Below are positions 35,228-42,953 of a stretch of 64,000 nucleotides of DNA, one piece after another. The DNA is from Legionellaceae bacterium UBA6148. Its GTDB lineage: Bacteria > Pseudomonadota > Gammaproteobacteria > Legionellales > Legionellaceae. Numbering within the stretch: position 1 is the first letter of the stretch; each line of letters opens with the position of its first letter. The notes below the pieces were generated by a model, which saw nothing but the letters and a program-made list of their open reading frames with translations, ran no database searches and was not told the origin of the DNA. Location of the stretch: positions 28,362 to 92,361 of the forward strand of contig DIUW01000019.1 in assembly GCA_002423125.1 (NCBI GenBank), read 5' to 3'. The position numbers were made by a program, and so were the translations under genes.

Positions 35228-36251
35228 TAACACTCCATTGCAGCACCGTTCCTGCCCCGATAGGAACAATTTGTCCGAAATCGTACTCCAACACATCAGG
35301 AATGTGTTGAGGCCGCTGTATGAGTTCAATTCGCCCCTGATTTATCGGAAGTTTATAAAAATCAGCGCCGTATTGACTCGTAAATGGTTCGAGTCGTTCA
35401 AGTTTGCCCAAATTATCAAATACTTCTGCATAAATGGCCAACGCATAAGGTGCAGAAAAAATACCCGCGCAACCACATGAACTTTCTTTTCGATTGCGCA
35501 CGTGGGGAGCGCTGTCTGTCCCGGCAAAAAATTTACCATTCCCGCTCACTGCGGCTTGCTGCACTGCAGCTTGATCATGCTCATGTTTTAAAATAGGCAA
35601 GCAATAATAATGGGGGCGAATACCACCCGCTAATAATTGGTTGCGGTTATAAAATAGATGGTGTGGTGTTATTGTTGCAGCAACAAATGGAGAAGCCTGT
35701 TCAACAAATTCCACGGCAGCACGCGTTGAAATATGCTCTAGCACCATTCGAAGACGAGGAAAATCATGCGTTAAAGGCAACAAAACCTGCTCAATAAATT
35801 GAGCCTCTCGCTCAAAAATATCTCCAGAAGTCACTTCACCATGAATTTGCAAAACCAGATCGAGCTCTTGCATCACTTCAAACAATGGATAAAGCGCACG
35901 CACCGATCGGACCCCATGCTCAGAATTTGTTGTGGCTCCCGCAGGATAAAGCTTTGCCCCTAAAATAAAATCAGACTCCCTCGCTAAATATAACTCCTCA
36001 ACCGACATCAACTCATTGATGTAGAGTGTCATATAAGGGGTAAAAGCATTTGGTTTTTCTAACGACGCAATGACTCGATTTCGATACGCTATAATCGCTG
36101 CGACTGATGTTAATGGCGGAAGTAAATTTGGCATGAGCAACGCTCTACCAAAATCCTCCGCCGTTGCAAGAACGATGCTGGAAAGCATTTCATCATCACG
36201 GCAGTGGACATGCCAATCATCTGGGCGAGTTATAAAAAAAGAACGCAACAC
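35214..36251 (-). CDS. pyrC: Dihydroorotase
   Basis: 345 residues, the class II (PyrC) size. It closes carbamoyl aspartate to dihydroorotate in pyrimidine synthesis. RPDDWHVHCRD holds the first metal ligands (HxH), GAKLYPAGATTNS contains the bridging Lys, and LQIHGEV, LEHIST and FAGTDSAPH supply the other metal ligands. It starts the pyrC-rnt minus-strand pair. Confidence 0.97.
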   Translation of the reverse strand: MLRSFFITRPDDWHVHCRDDEMLSSIVLATAEDFGRALLMPNLLPPLTSVAAIIAYRNRVIASLEKPNAFTPYMTLYINELMSVEELYLARESDFILGAKLYPAGATTNSEHGVRSVRALYPLFEVMQELDLVLQIHGEVTSGDIFEREAQFIEQVLLPLTHDFPRLRMVLEHISTRAAVEFVEQASPFVAATITPHHLFYNRNQLLAGGIRPHYYCLPILKHEHDQAAVQQAAVSGNGKFFAGTDSAPHVRNRKESSCGCAGIFSAPYALAIYAEVFDNLGKLERLEPFTSQYGADFYKLPINQGRIELIQRPQHIPDVLEYDFGQIVPIGAGTVLQWSVNERI

Positions 36252-36380
36252 AAAATTATTCCATTAAAAAAAAGAAAGATAATAACATATTTCAATCTCT
36301 AAATCTGCTTAAAATATTGGCGCATTTAGCAATAAAAACAATTATTTGCATAAAAAAGTAAGTAATTTGAAGCAATGCTG

Positions 36381-36409
36381 TTGACATTGACAAAATGAGA
36401 CTAGATAAT
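36381..36409 (+). promoter_or_regulatory. Strong sigma-70 promoter of the first MOMP gene
   Basis: TTGACA at 36381-36386 and GATAAT at 36404-36409 are separated by 17 bases. This leaves a leader of about 100 bases before the MOMP start codon, in keeping with an abundant outer-membrane protein. A second overlapping TTGACA at 36387 gives a shorter, less ideal spacing. Confidence 0.65.
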
Positions 36410-36520
36410 CATTCCATGTACGTTTTCGTATTTGAGCGATGATCGCGTACTGCAGTCAATACTAAGTTGTGGCTTGACGAAAAAAAAATGGAAATTAATA
36501 ATAAAAAAGTGGAGATAAAT

Positions 36521-37492
36521 ATGTTAAATTTGAAAAAAACAGCTGTAGCTGTTCTTGCTTTCGGTAGCAGCGCTGTATTTGCTGGTACTATGGGTCCTGT
36601 TTGCACACCTGGTTCTGTTACAGTTCCTTGTGAAGCAACGGCTTGGGATTTCGGCGCACAAGCGTTGTATTTGCAACCTGTTTATGATGCAAACCTAGGC
36701 TATGCTGGTACGACTACAGACTCCGTTACTGGTCAAACACGTTACCTTGATAGAGATCCAAACTGGGCATGGGGCTTTAAAGTAGAAGGTTCTTATCATT
36801 TCAGCACAGGAAATGATGTTAACGTGAACTGGTATCATGTCAGCAAATCAAACGACAGAGATTTTGTTGGTGATTATACAGCTACAACTAGTGGTATCCC
36901 TTCAACTACTACTGCAAATTTTGATCTTGATTTCAAACCTCAGTGGGATGCAGTGAACTTCGAATTTGGTCAACATGTTGATTTCGGCGAGTTCAAGAAA
37001 ATTCGTTTCCATGGTGGTGTTCAGTTCGCTCGTGTTAAAACAAGCCATGAACTCAGTGTAGTCGACTCATCGTCAAGTGATATACTTGAAACGTTGAATC
37101 AAACACACACAATGAATGGCTTTGGACCTCGTACAGGTATGGACATGGCTTATCATTGGGGTAACGGATTTGCAATGTATGCAAATGCGGCTACTGCCAT
37201 TTTGGTTGGTACATCCAAATTCTCACGTAACCTTTCTACTGATACTAATCCTCTCAGCAGTGGATCGAAAACAGCAATCGTTCCAGAGTTGGAAGCAAAG
37301 CTTGGTTTGAAATATGACTATGCACTAGCATCTGGCGACCTGACTTTCGACGTTGGTTACATGTGGGTTAACTACTTCAATGCACAACATGGGTTCAATT
37401 TAGTTGACTCAGATAATAGAACAATCCGTGAAAGTAATTTCGCTCTAGATGGACTCTATTTCGGTCTGAAATGGATTGGTAACGTTGCTTAA
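36521..37492 (+). CDS. Legionella-type major outer membrane protein, paralogue 1
   Basis: 323 residues from ATG 36521 with GGAG upstream. Signal peptide with cleavage [14 protein letters not shown]; the mature N-terminus with two cysteines and [15 protein letters not shown] is the mark of Legionella MOMP porins. It ends in the outer-membrane sorting strand [12 protein letters not shown] strong promoter precedes it and a terminator follows. It is nearly identical to the next gene; differences lie mainly in presumed surface loops (about 117-137, 185-196, 243-250 and a single residue at DNRT). Expected role: abundant porin and surface antigen. Confidence 0.93.
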   Translation: MLNLKKTAVAVLAFGSSAVFAGTMGPVCTPGSVTVPCEATAWDFGAQALYLQPVYDANLGYAGTTTDSVTGQTRYLDRDPNWAWGFKVEGSYHFSTGNDVNVNWYHVSKSNDRDFVGDYTATTSGIPSTTTANFDLDFKPQWDAVNFEFGQHVDFGEFKKIRFHGGVQFARVKTSHELSVVDSSSSDILETLNQTHTMNGFGPRTGMDMAYHWGNGFAMYANAATAILVGTSKFSRNLSTDTNPLSSGSKTAIVPELEAKLGLKYDYALASGDLTFDVGYMWVNYFNAQHGFNLVDSDNRTIRESNFALDGLYFGLKWIGNVA

Positions 37493-37510
37493 TTGATTCA
37501 CGTCAATTAA

Positions 37511-37550
37511 CAAAAAAACCCCCTACACGAAAGTGATAGGGGGTTTTTTA
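37511..37550 (+). terminator. Terminator of MOMP paralogue 1
   Basis: CCCCCTA/TAGGGGG stem with an ~11-base loop, followed by TTTTTTA and preceded by an A-run, so it can work in both directions. A near copy follows paralogue 2, showing that the duplicated unit includes the terminator. Confidence 0.85.
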
Positions 37551-37721
37551 TTTGAAGTAGAAATAAGGTACGGATCAAAAATCACTTCTCTTTTTAAGAA
37601 GAAATAATATATAGTAGCTGAGAGGGAAGTCATTTTTATCGTGTACAGTGACTGTTCTAAGATCAGTTGTATTTTTTTAAAAATTAAATGGAATAAAAAC
37701 AATAAACATTTGGAGGCACGC

Positions 37722-38669
37722 ATGTTCAATTTGAAAAAAACAGCTGTAGCTGTTCTTGCTTTGGGTAGCAGCGCTGTATTCGCGGGTACTATGGGTCCTG
37801 TTTGCACACCTGGTTCTGTTACAGTTCCTTGTGAAGCAACGGCTTGGGATTTTGGCGCACAAGCGTTGTATCTGCAACCTGTATATGATGCGAACCTAGG
37901 CTATGCTGGAACGACTACAGACTCAGTCACGGGTCAAACACGTTACCTTGATAGAGATCCAAACTGGGCATGGGGCTTTAAAGTAGAAGGCTCTTATCAT
38001 TTCAGCACAGGGAATGATGTTAATGTGAACTGGTATCATGTCAGCAAATCAAACGACAGAGATTTTGTTGGTGATTATTCAACGACTCCTGCAAACTTTG
38101 ATCTAGACTTCAAACCTCAGTGGGATGCAGTGAACTTCGAATTTGGTCAACATGTTGACTTCGGCGAGTTCAAGAAAATTCGTTTCCATGGTGGTGTTCA
38201 GTTCGCACGTGTTAAAACAAGCCATGAACTCAGTGTAGTCAACCCAACGACAACTGCGGTAATTGAAACGTTGAATCAAACACACACAATGAATGGCTTT
38301 GGACCTCGTACAGGTATGGATATGGCTTATCATTGGGGTAACGGATTTGCAATGTATGCCAATGCGGCTACTGCCATTTTGGTTGGCACATCCAAATTCT
38401 CACGTAACCTTTCTACTGATACTACTCCTCTCAGAAGCGGATCGAAGACAGCAATCGTTCCAGAGTTGGAAGCAAAGCTTGGTTTGAAATATGACTATGC
38501 ACTAGCATCTGGCGACCTGACTTTCGACGTTGGTTACATGTGGGTTAACTACTTCAATGCACAACATGGGTTCAATTTAGTTGACTCAGATAATACAACA
38601 ATCCGTGAAAGTAATTTCGCTCTAGATGGACTCTATTTCGGCCTGAAATGGATTGGTAACGTTGCTTAA
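37722..38669 (+). CDS. Legionella-type major outer membrane protein, paralogue 2
   Basis: 315 residues from ATG 37722 with TGGAGG seven bases ahead. The signal peptide, mature N-terminus and most strands are identical to paralogue 1. It is eight residues shorter because one loop ([13 protein letters not shown]) lost a Thr/Ser-rich insert. Another loop reads NPTTTAVIE instead of DSSSSDILE. The 5' non-coding regions of the two genes are not alike, so the copies are probably expressed differently. The unit spacing is 1201 bases. Confidence 0.93.
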   Translation: MFNLKKTAVAVLALGSSAVFAGTMGPVCTPGSVTVPCEATAWDFGAQALYLQPVYDANLGYAGTTTDSVTGQTRYLDRDPNWAWGFKVEGSYHFSTGNDVNVNWYHVSKSNDRDFVGDYSTTPANFDLDFKPQWDAVNFEFGQHVDFGEFKKIRFHGGVQFARVKTSHELSVVNPTTTAVIETLNQTHTMNGFGPRTGMDMAYHWGNGFAMYANAATAILVGTSKFSRNLSTDTTPLRSGSKTAIVPELEAKLGLKYDYALASGDLTFDVGYMWVNYFNAQHGFNLVDSDNTTIRESNFALDGLYFGLKWIGNVA

Positions 38670-38690
38670 TTGATTTACGTCAAGTAACAA

Positions 38691-38728
38691 AAAAATCCCC
38701 CTACATGAAAATGATAGGGGGTTTTTAT
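38691..38728 (+). terminator. Terminator of MOMP paralogue 2
   Basis: A-run, ATCCCCCTA/TAGGGGG stem and TTTTTATTT tail, nearly the same as the terminator at 37511-37550. Confidence 0.85.
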
Positions 38729-38771
38729 TTAAACAAGAGATAAAAACAACGATTGAGATGAGGGAAGTATA

Positions 38772-39650
38772 TTGAATAGCAAGTTAACCGCTGCATTAAG
38801 CATCACGCTAAGCAGCCTCAGTTTTGCAGGGACAATGGGCCCCGTGTGCACGCCAATGACATCAACCGTATCTTGCGCGATGAATCAATGGGATCTGGGC
38901 ATTCAGGCCCTCTACCTTAAGCCTATTTATGACGCCAAAAGTGCTTATATTCTCGATACAGCCAATCCATATAAAACAGTAGATAACCAATGGAATTGGG
39001 GATTTCGTTTAGAGGGTTCATATTATTTTAATACTGGAAATAATATTAGCTTCGATTGGACACATTTTGATGCGACGACAAACCAACTCGAATTTAGCCT
39101 GAACAATACGAACCGGTTTGAGCGCGTTAATCTGGTACTTGGACAGCATGTTGATTTTAGCCAATCCAAGAGCGCTCGTTTTTACGGTGGTTTACAATAT
39201 GCCAATATTCGCAATTACCAATTGAGAAATGACCTTTCCTTGTCCTCTTCAACCACCAATCAACAAAGTAATACTGATTTCAACGGCGTTGGACCGGTTG
39301 TTGGGATTGACTTCGCATATGCTATTGGATCAGGCTTCAGCATTACAGCCAACACTGCAACGGCTATTCTAAGTGGCAGCAGTCGTATCAACACAAGCGA
39401 CTCGCTGTCGACTAATTTAGTCACTTCAAGCTCATACGCATCTACAAAATCAATCGTATCAGGGATTGAAGAAAAGCTGGGTTTGAACTACCAATACCAA
39501 TTCACAGAAGGTCTACTAACCTTAGATGGCGGATATCAAGCCTTGAATTATTTTAATGCGTTGACTCGAATACCCTCTGCTGGAATAATCAATAGTGATT
39601 TTGGCTTGTATGGCCCGTATTTTGGCATCCGTTGGTTAGGACATGCATAA
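38772..39650 (+). CDS. Legionella-type major outer membrane protein, diverged paralogue 3
   Basis: 292 residues from a TTG start (TTG AAT AGC), with GAGGGA upstream. The signal peptide ends SLSFA, followed by [16 protein letters not shown] and WDLGIQALYLKPIYDAK, clearly the MOMP fold but well diverged from the two upstream copies. It ends in YFGIRWLGHA. Loops are Asn/Ser/Thr-rich. The TTG start may limit expression. It lies 100 bases after paralogue 2, behind that gene's terminator. Confidence 0.88.
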   Translation: MNSKLTAALSITLSSLSFAGTMGPVCTPMTSTVSCAMNQWDLGIQALYLKPIYDAKSAYILDTANPYKTVDNQWNWGFRLEGSYYFNTGNNISFDWTHFDATTNQLEFSLNNTNRFERVNLVLGQHVDFSQSKSARFYGGLQYANIRNYQLRNDLSLSSSTTNQQSNTDFNGVGPVVGIDFAYAIGSGFSITANTATAILSGSSRINTSDSLSTNLVTSSSYASTKSIVSGIEEKLGLNYQYQFTEGLLTLDGGYQALNYFNALTRIPSAGIINSDFGLYGPYFGIRWLGHA

Positions 39651-39752
39651 ACCTGGATAAAGTCGGTTAAATATGAAAAAATAAATATGCCTCTAAGCGG
39701 TGAGCAGATATAATCGCGGCACAATTTACTTTGACCATAGCGATATTGCTTT

Positions 39753-41348
39753 ATGAAAGACATAACTGTTTTTTCACTTTCTTTTCTGATGGGATTACCG
39801 CTCCATGCCCAAGACAATACCAATGAACAATTAAACAAAAAAATTCAATTATTACAACAACAAACACATGAACTACAACATGAATTGGACCAATTACAAC
39901 GCCAATTGGTTCAAGAACCCCCTCAAAAAAGTGAACCAAAACCCGTAAGCAAAACCAAAAAACAGATGTTGAAGCCGGAGACTAAAACTAAAAAAGCACC
40001 AGAAAGAAAGCTAAGCCCAACATTCCACGATAGCAACGTATACGTTCACACCTTAAATGGTCATCCAGAATCAGTGGAATTTAATCCGACAGCTCTGCTT
40101 TCTGAAGGTAAAGTGGTTACATTCATTGGAGGAACGCCGGTCATCACCGCCCCTTATTTAGGAAGCCGACCTGCATTTTCTGGTTCGGATTATATTGTCA
40201 ACATCTCGAGTATTAACCGGGATATTCGCTTAATGGAGCAGCGCAGACAACTTTATCGAGCTTACCATGCTATGGGCTATCCTTCCCCCAATACACCGAT
40301 TATTGCTCTAAGCGGTAAAGTTGAGCCTATTGGTTCGATTGGCGATTCCTATACGCGTGATGTCACCGCCGATTGGAACTTAGGATCCGCAGAATTAGAT
40401 GCCTCCTCAGCCCTCAATAGCACGGTGCAGGGATATATATCGCTCGCTTATGATCCGACCCCGCCTTCGTTGGGTGGCCAACGTATCGCAAATTCAACAT
40501 TCGGTTTAGGAATGGGTTTTGTTAATATTGGTAATCTTGATCGAAGTCCCTACTACTTCACCGCAGGACAATTATTTGTGCCCTTTGGTCGTTTCTCGAG
40601 TGCCATGATCAGTGCTCCATTGACCATGATCATGGGACGGACGAAAGCACGACCCTTTATTTTAGGTTACAAATCTCAAGGTGAATCGGGCCCATTTGCA
40701 GCAATTTACGGCTTTAAGGGTGATACAACGTTAAACAATTCTGGCGTCGGCGGTGTCAATGTGGGTTACGTTTATAATACTCAATACACCGCAGGGGAAG
40801 TTGGCGCGAGCTTTATTAGTTCAATCAACAATGCAGGTGGTCTGCAAGCGAATGGAGCAAGACAGGGGGATTTTGCAGGATTCGCATCGTTCACACACGG
40901 TAGTGAAGCCGTCAAAACAATTCCCGCCATTGGTGTGCATGGCACGCTTCGTTTTTCAAGTTATAACTTAACGGCTGAATGGGTCACCTCACACACGTTT
41001 AGAGCGCAAGATTTAAGTTTTAACGGACATGGCGCACAACTACAAGCCATTCAATTAGAAGCGGGAAAAACATTTATGTTATTTAACAGGCCATCTTCCT
41101 TTGCACTCGGTTTTCAATGGTCGAAAGAGGCACTTGCTCTTCGATTGCCGGAACGCCGCTTCAGTGCCGTCTATAATATTTCCATATGGAAAGACACTGT
41201 AGAAAGCTTGGAGTATCGACGCGATCTGGATTACGCATACAACCAATTTGCCAACGGCTCAGCACCTCCGGGAGTGGTCAATGTGAATACCATTGGATCG
41301 AATCAAGCGGCCAATACGATTCTTGCTCAAATTGGAGTGTATTTCTAA
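39753..41348 (+). CDS. LbtU-like siderophore porin
   Basis: 531 residues. Signal peptide (1-19, ending LHA), a Gln-rich coiled coil (about 24-55), a Lys/Pro-rich linker (about 56-85) and a large beta-barrel ending in ANTILAQIGVYF. This architecture and motifs such as NRDIRLMEQRR and FTAGQLFVPFGRFSS match LbtU, the TonB-independent legiobactin receptor of Legionella pneumophila. No siderophore biosynthesis genes are adjacent. It may belong to an operon with the next barrel gene (49-base gap). Confidence 0.82.
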   Translation: MKDITVFSLSFLMGLPLHAQDNTNEQLNKKIQLLQQQTHELQHELDQLQRQLVQEPPQKSEPKPVSKTKKQMLKPETKTKKAPERKLSPTFHDSNVYVHTLNGHPESVEFNPTALLSEGKVVTFIGGTPVITAPYLGSRPAFSGSDYIVNISSINRDIRLMEQRRQLYRAYHAMGYPSPNTPIIALSGKVEPIGSIGDSYTRDVTADWNLGSAELDASSALNSTVQGYISLAYDPTPPSLGGQRIANSTFGLGMGFVNIGNLDRSPYYFTAGQLFVPFGRFSSAMISAPLTMIMGRTKARPFILGYKSQGESGPFAAIYGFKGDTTLNNSGVGGVNVGYVYNTQYTAGEVGASFISSINNAGGLQANGARQGDFAGFASFTHGSEAVKTIPAIGVHGTLRFSSYNLTAEWVTSHTFRAQDLSFNGHGAQLQAIQLEAGKTFMLFNRPSSFALGFQWSKEALALRLPERRFSAVYNISIWKDTVESLEYRRDLDYAYNQFANGSAPPGVVNVNTIGSNQAANTILAQIGVYF

Positions 41349-41397
41349 GCGGTCAACAACAGTATTTTTGATTTTTCATTTGGGAGAGGCTACATTT

Positions 41398-42270
41398 ATG
41401 CGGTATGTTTCACTAGCAACGGTATTTGCTTTCTATGCAATCACTTCGAATGCATATGCAACGGCCATCGATCAACCGTACCCTATTGGCAATTTTTCGC
41501 TTCCGCGATCACAGCGACCAGGAGCCGACTACTCATTTGGATCAACTATCATCGATGCGGGTCAGGCTCAAATTCATGTTGTTCCCGATATATTCAAAGC
41601 AACCCGTCAACGTTTTTTTGACTATTCGCTTCGATTACTTTACGGAACAACAGACCATACATCGTTACTGCTTGAATTGCCGATGTCAACCGTTACAACA
41701 CGAGATGTTCATAATAAATCAGGGTTTGATAATTTTACAATTCAAGGCGATTATGAATTCTATAATCACCCCTCTTCCACCGATATTGAAAAGGCAAGCC
41801 TCATTGGTAGTTTCTCTCCCCCAACGGGCGACCTTGGGACGCGTGCTTGCACTTATTTTATTGGAAGCGTATATAATCATAGTTGGTCAGAATGGATGTG
41901 GTATGCTGCGCCAGGGATATCGCAATTTATCAAACATAATGGTGAACAACCTGCACCACGTGTCTATTATGAGCTGGGAGTTGGGAGAAATATTAGCAGT
42001 GAGACAGGGAGATATATTGTTACAGGATTTTTAGAAATCAATGGACAATATGACCCTAGAATCTTCACAAGTCATCCCGTAACGCATAGCTCAGGAGGCA
42101 GTGTGCTCTCCAATGGCCATCTTCTGTTTTTTTCACCCTCACTCTTTTTTTCAAACCCCCAATGGCTCTTTCAAATCGGTGTATCATTACCCATTACACA
42201 GCACTGGTTAGGGACTCGCGACAAAGTCGACTATGCTACCGCAGCGGGTATCGCCTATACGATTAATTGA
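41398..42270 (+). CDS. Outer-membrane beta-barrel protein, transporter-like
   Basis: 290 residues from ATG 41398; the upstream frame extension overlaps the LbtU-like gene and is rejected. The signal peptide (AITSNAYA) precedes amphipathic strands. GSTIIDAGQAQIHVV, YGTTDHTSLLLELPM, SLIGSFSPPTGDLG and the late SLPITQHWLGTRDK resemble the phenol-degradation-pathway/transporter-like outer membrane family. Function unknown; probably co-transcribed with the LbtU-like gene. Confidence 0.7.
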   Translation: MRYVSLATVFAFYAITSNAYATAIDQPYPIGNFSLPRSQRPGADYSFGSTIIDAGQAQIHVVPDIFKATRQRFFDYSLRLLYGTTDHTSLLLELPMSTVTTRDVHNKSGFDNFTIQGDYEFYNHPSSTDIEKASLIGSFSPPTGDLGTRACTYFIGSVYNHSWSEWMWYAAPGISQFIKHNGEQPAPRVYYELGVGRNISSETGRYIVTGFLEINGQYDPRIFTSHPVTHSSGGSVLSNGHLLFFSPSLFFSNPQWLFQIGVSLPITQHWLGTRDKVDYATAAGIAYTIN

Positions 42271-42291
42271 GACAACAATACCCATTTGAAT

Positions 42292-42924
42292 TCAAAATAG
42301 TTTGGCCGGTGCTTTCTTCACTAAATAATCAAGAATTTCGAATAAATGCTTTTCTGTTTTAGCCATTTGAAGATTTGTTTTGTATTGATTATTCACCACA
42401 AAAGAAGGGATTGCAGTCACTTGAAATTTAGCCATTAACGCTTGATCGGCCTTGAGTCGCAATTCAATACTCGGGGAATTCGCAAACACACTTTCTGCAA
42501 GACTTGCGTCAACACCCTGTTTTGTAAAAAACGCCACCATCGCTTGGTTTGTATTCATCGGTTGCTTATCCGTGATAATGGCTGTAAATAACGCCTCATG
42601 CACCGCCTTCGGTAAAGTAAGTGACTCAACGATATAATAGGCCTTAGCGTAATAAGCCCAGTCTGGACGAAATACAACGGGTACTCTTGAAAAGTGAATC
42701 GCGGGCCCTTGTTGAATGACCCACTGTGATACAGGTCCTTCTAAACGGTAACACCAAGGGCAACCGTAACTGAAAAACTCTGTCACAATCGCGGACCCAT
42801 CAGGATGAGTCACCGCATCCTGAGTCTTAATCACTTCGTAATCTTGCCCTTCAGTAAAAATCGCGCTCATGGCAAGCATCGGCATCAAGAGCATGATGAT
42901 GATTGTACTCATTATTTTAAACAT
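42292..42924 (-). CDS. DsbA-family thiol:disulfide oxidoreductase
   Basis: 210 residues from ATG 42924; the frame extends to 42984 but that part is the 3' end of the neighbouring gene. The signal peptide ends near AMSA. The thioredoxin-fold active site is CPWC (FFSYGCPWCYRLEG), with the cis-Pro loop VTAIPSFVVN late in the protein. It introduces disulfides in the periplasm. Legionella carry several DsbA types and I cannot say which this is. Surrounding Cys-containing MOMPs are plausible substrates. Confidence 0.9.
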   Translation of the reverse strand: MFKIMSTIIIMLLMPMLAMSAIFTEGQDYEVIKTQDAVTHPDGSAIVTEFFSYGCPWCYRLEGPVSQWVIQQGPAIHFSRVPVVFRPDWAYYAKAYYIVESLTLPKAVHEALFTAIITDKQPMNTNQAMVAFFTKQGVDASLAESVFANSPSIELRLKADQALMAKFQVTAIPSFVVNNQYKTNLQMAKTEKHLFEILDYLVKKAPAKLF

Positions 42925-42953
42925 CGAATTCTGCCCCTTAGTTAGATGATTTT

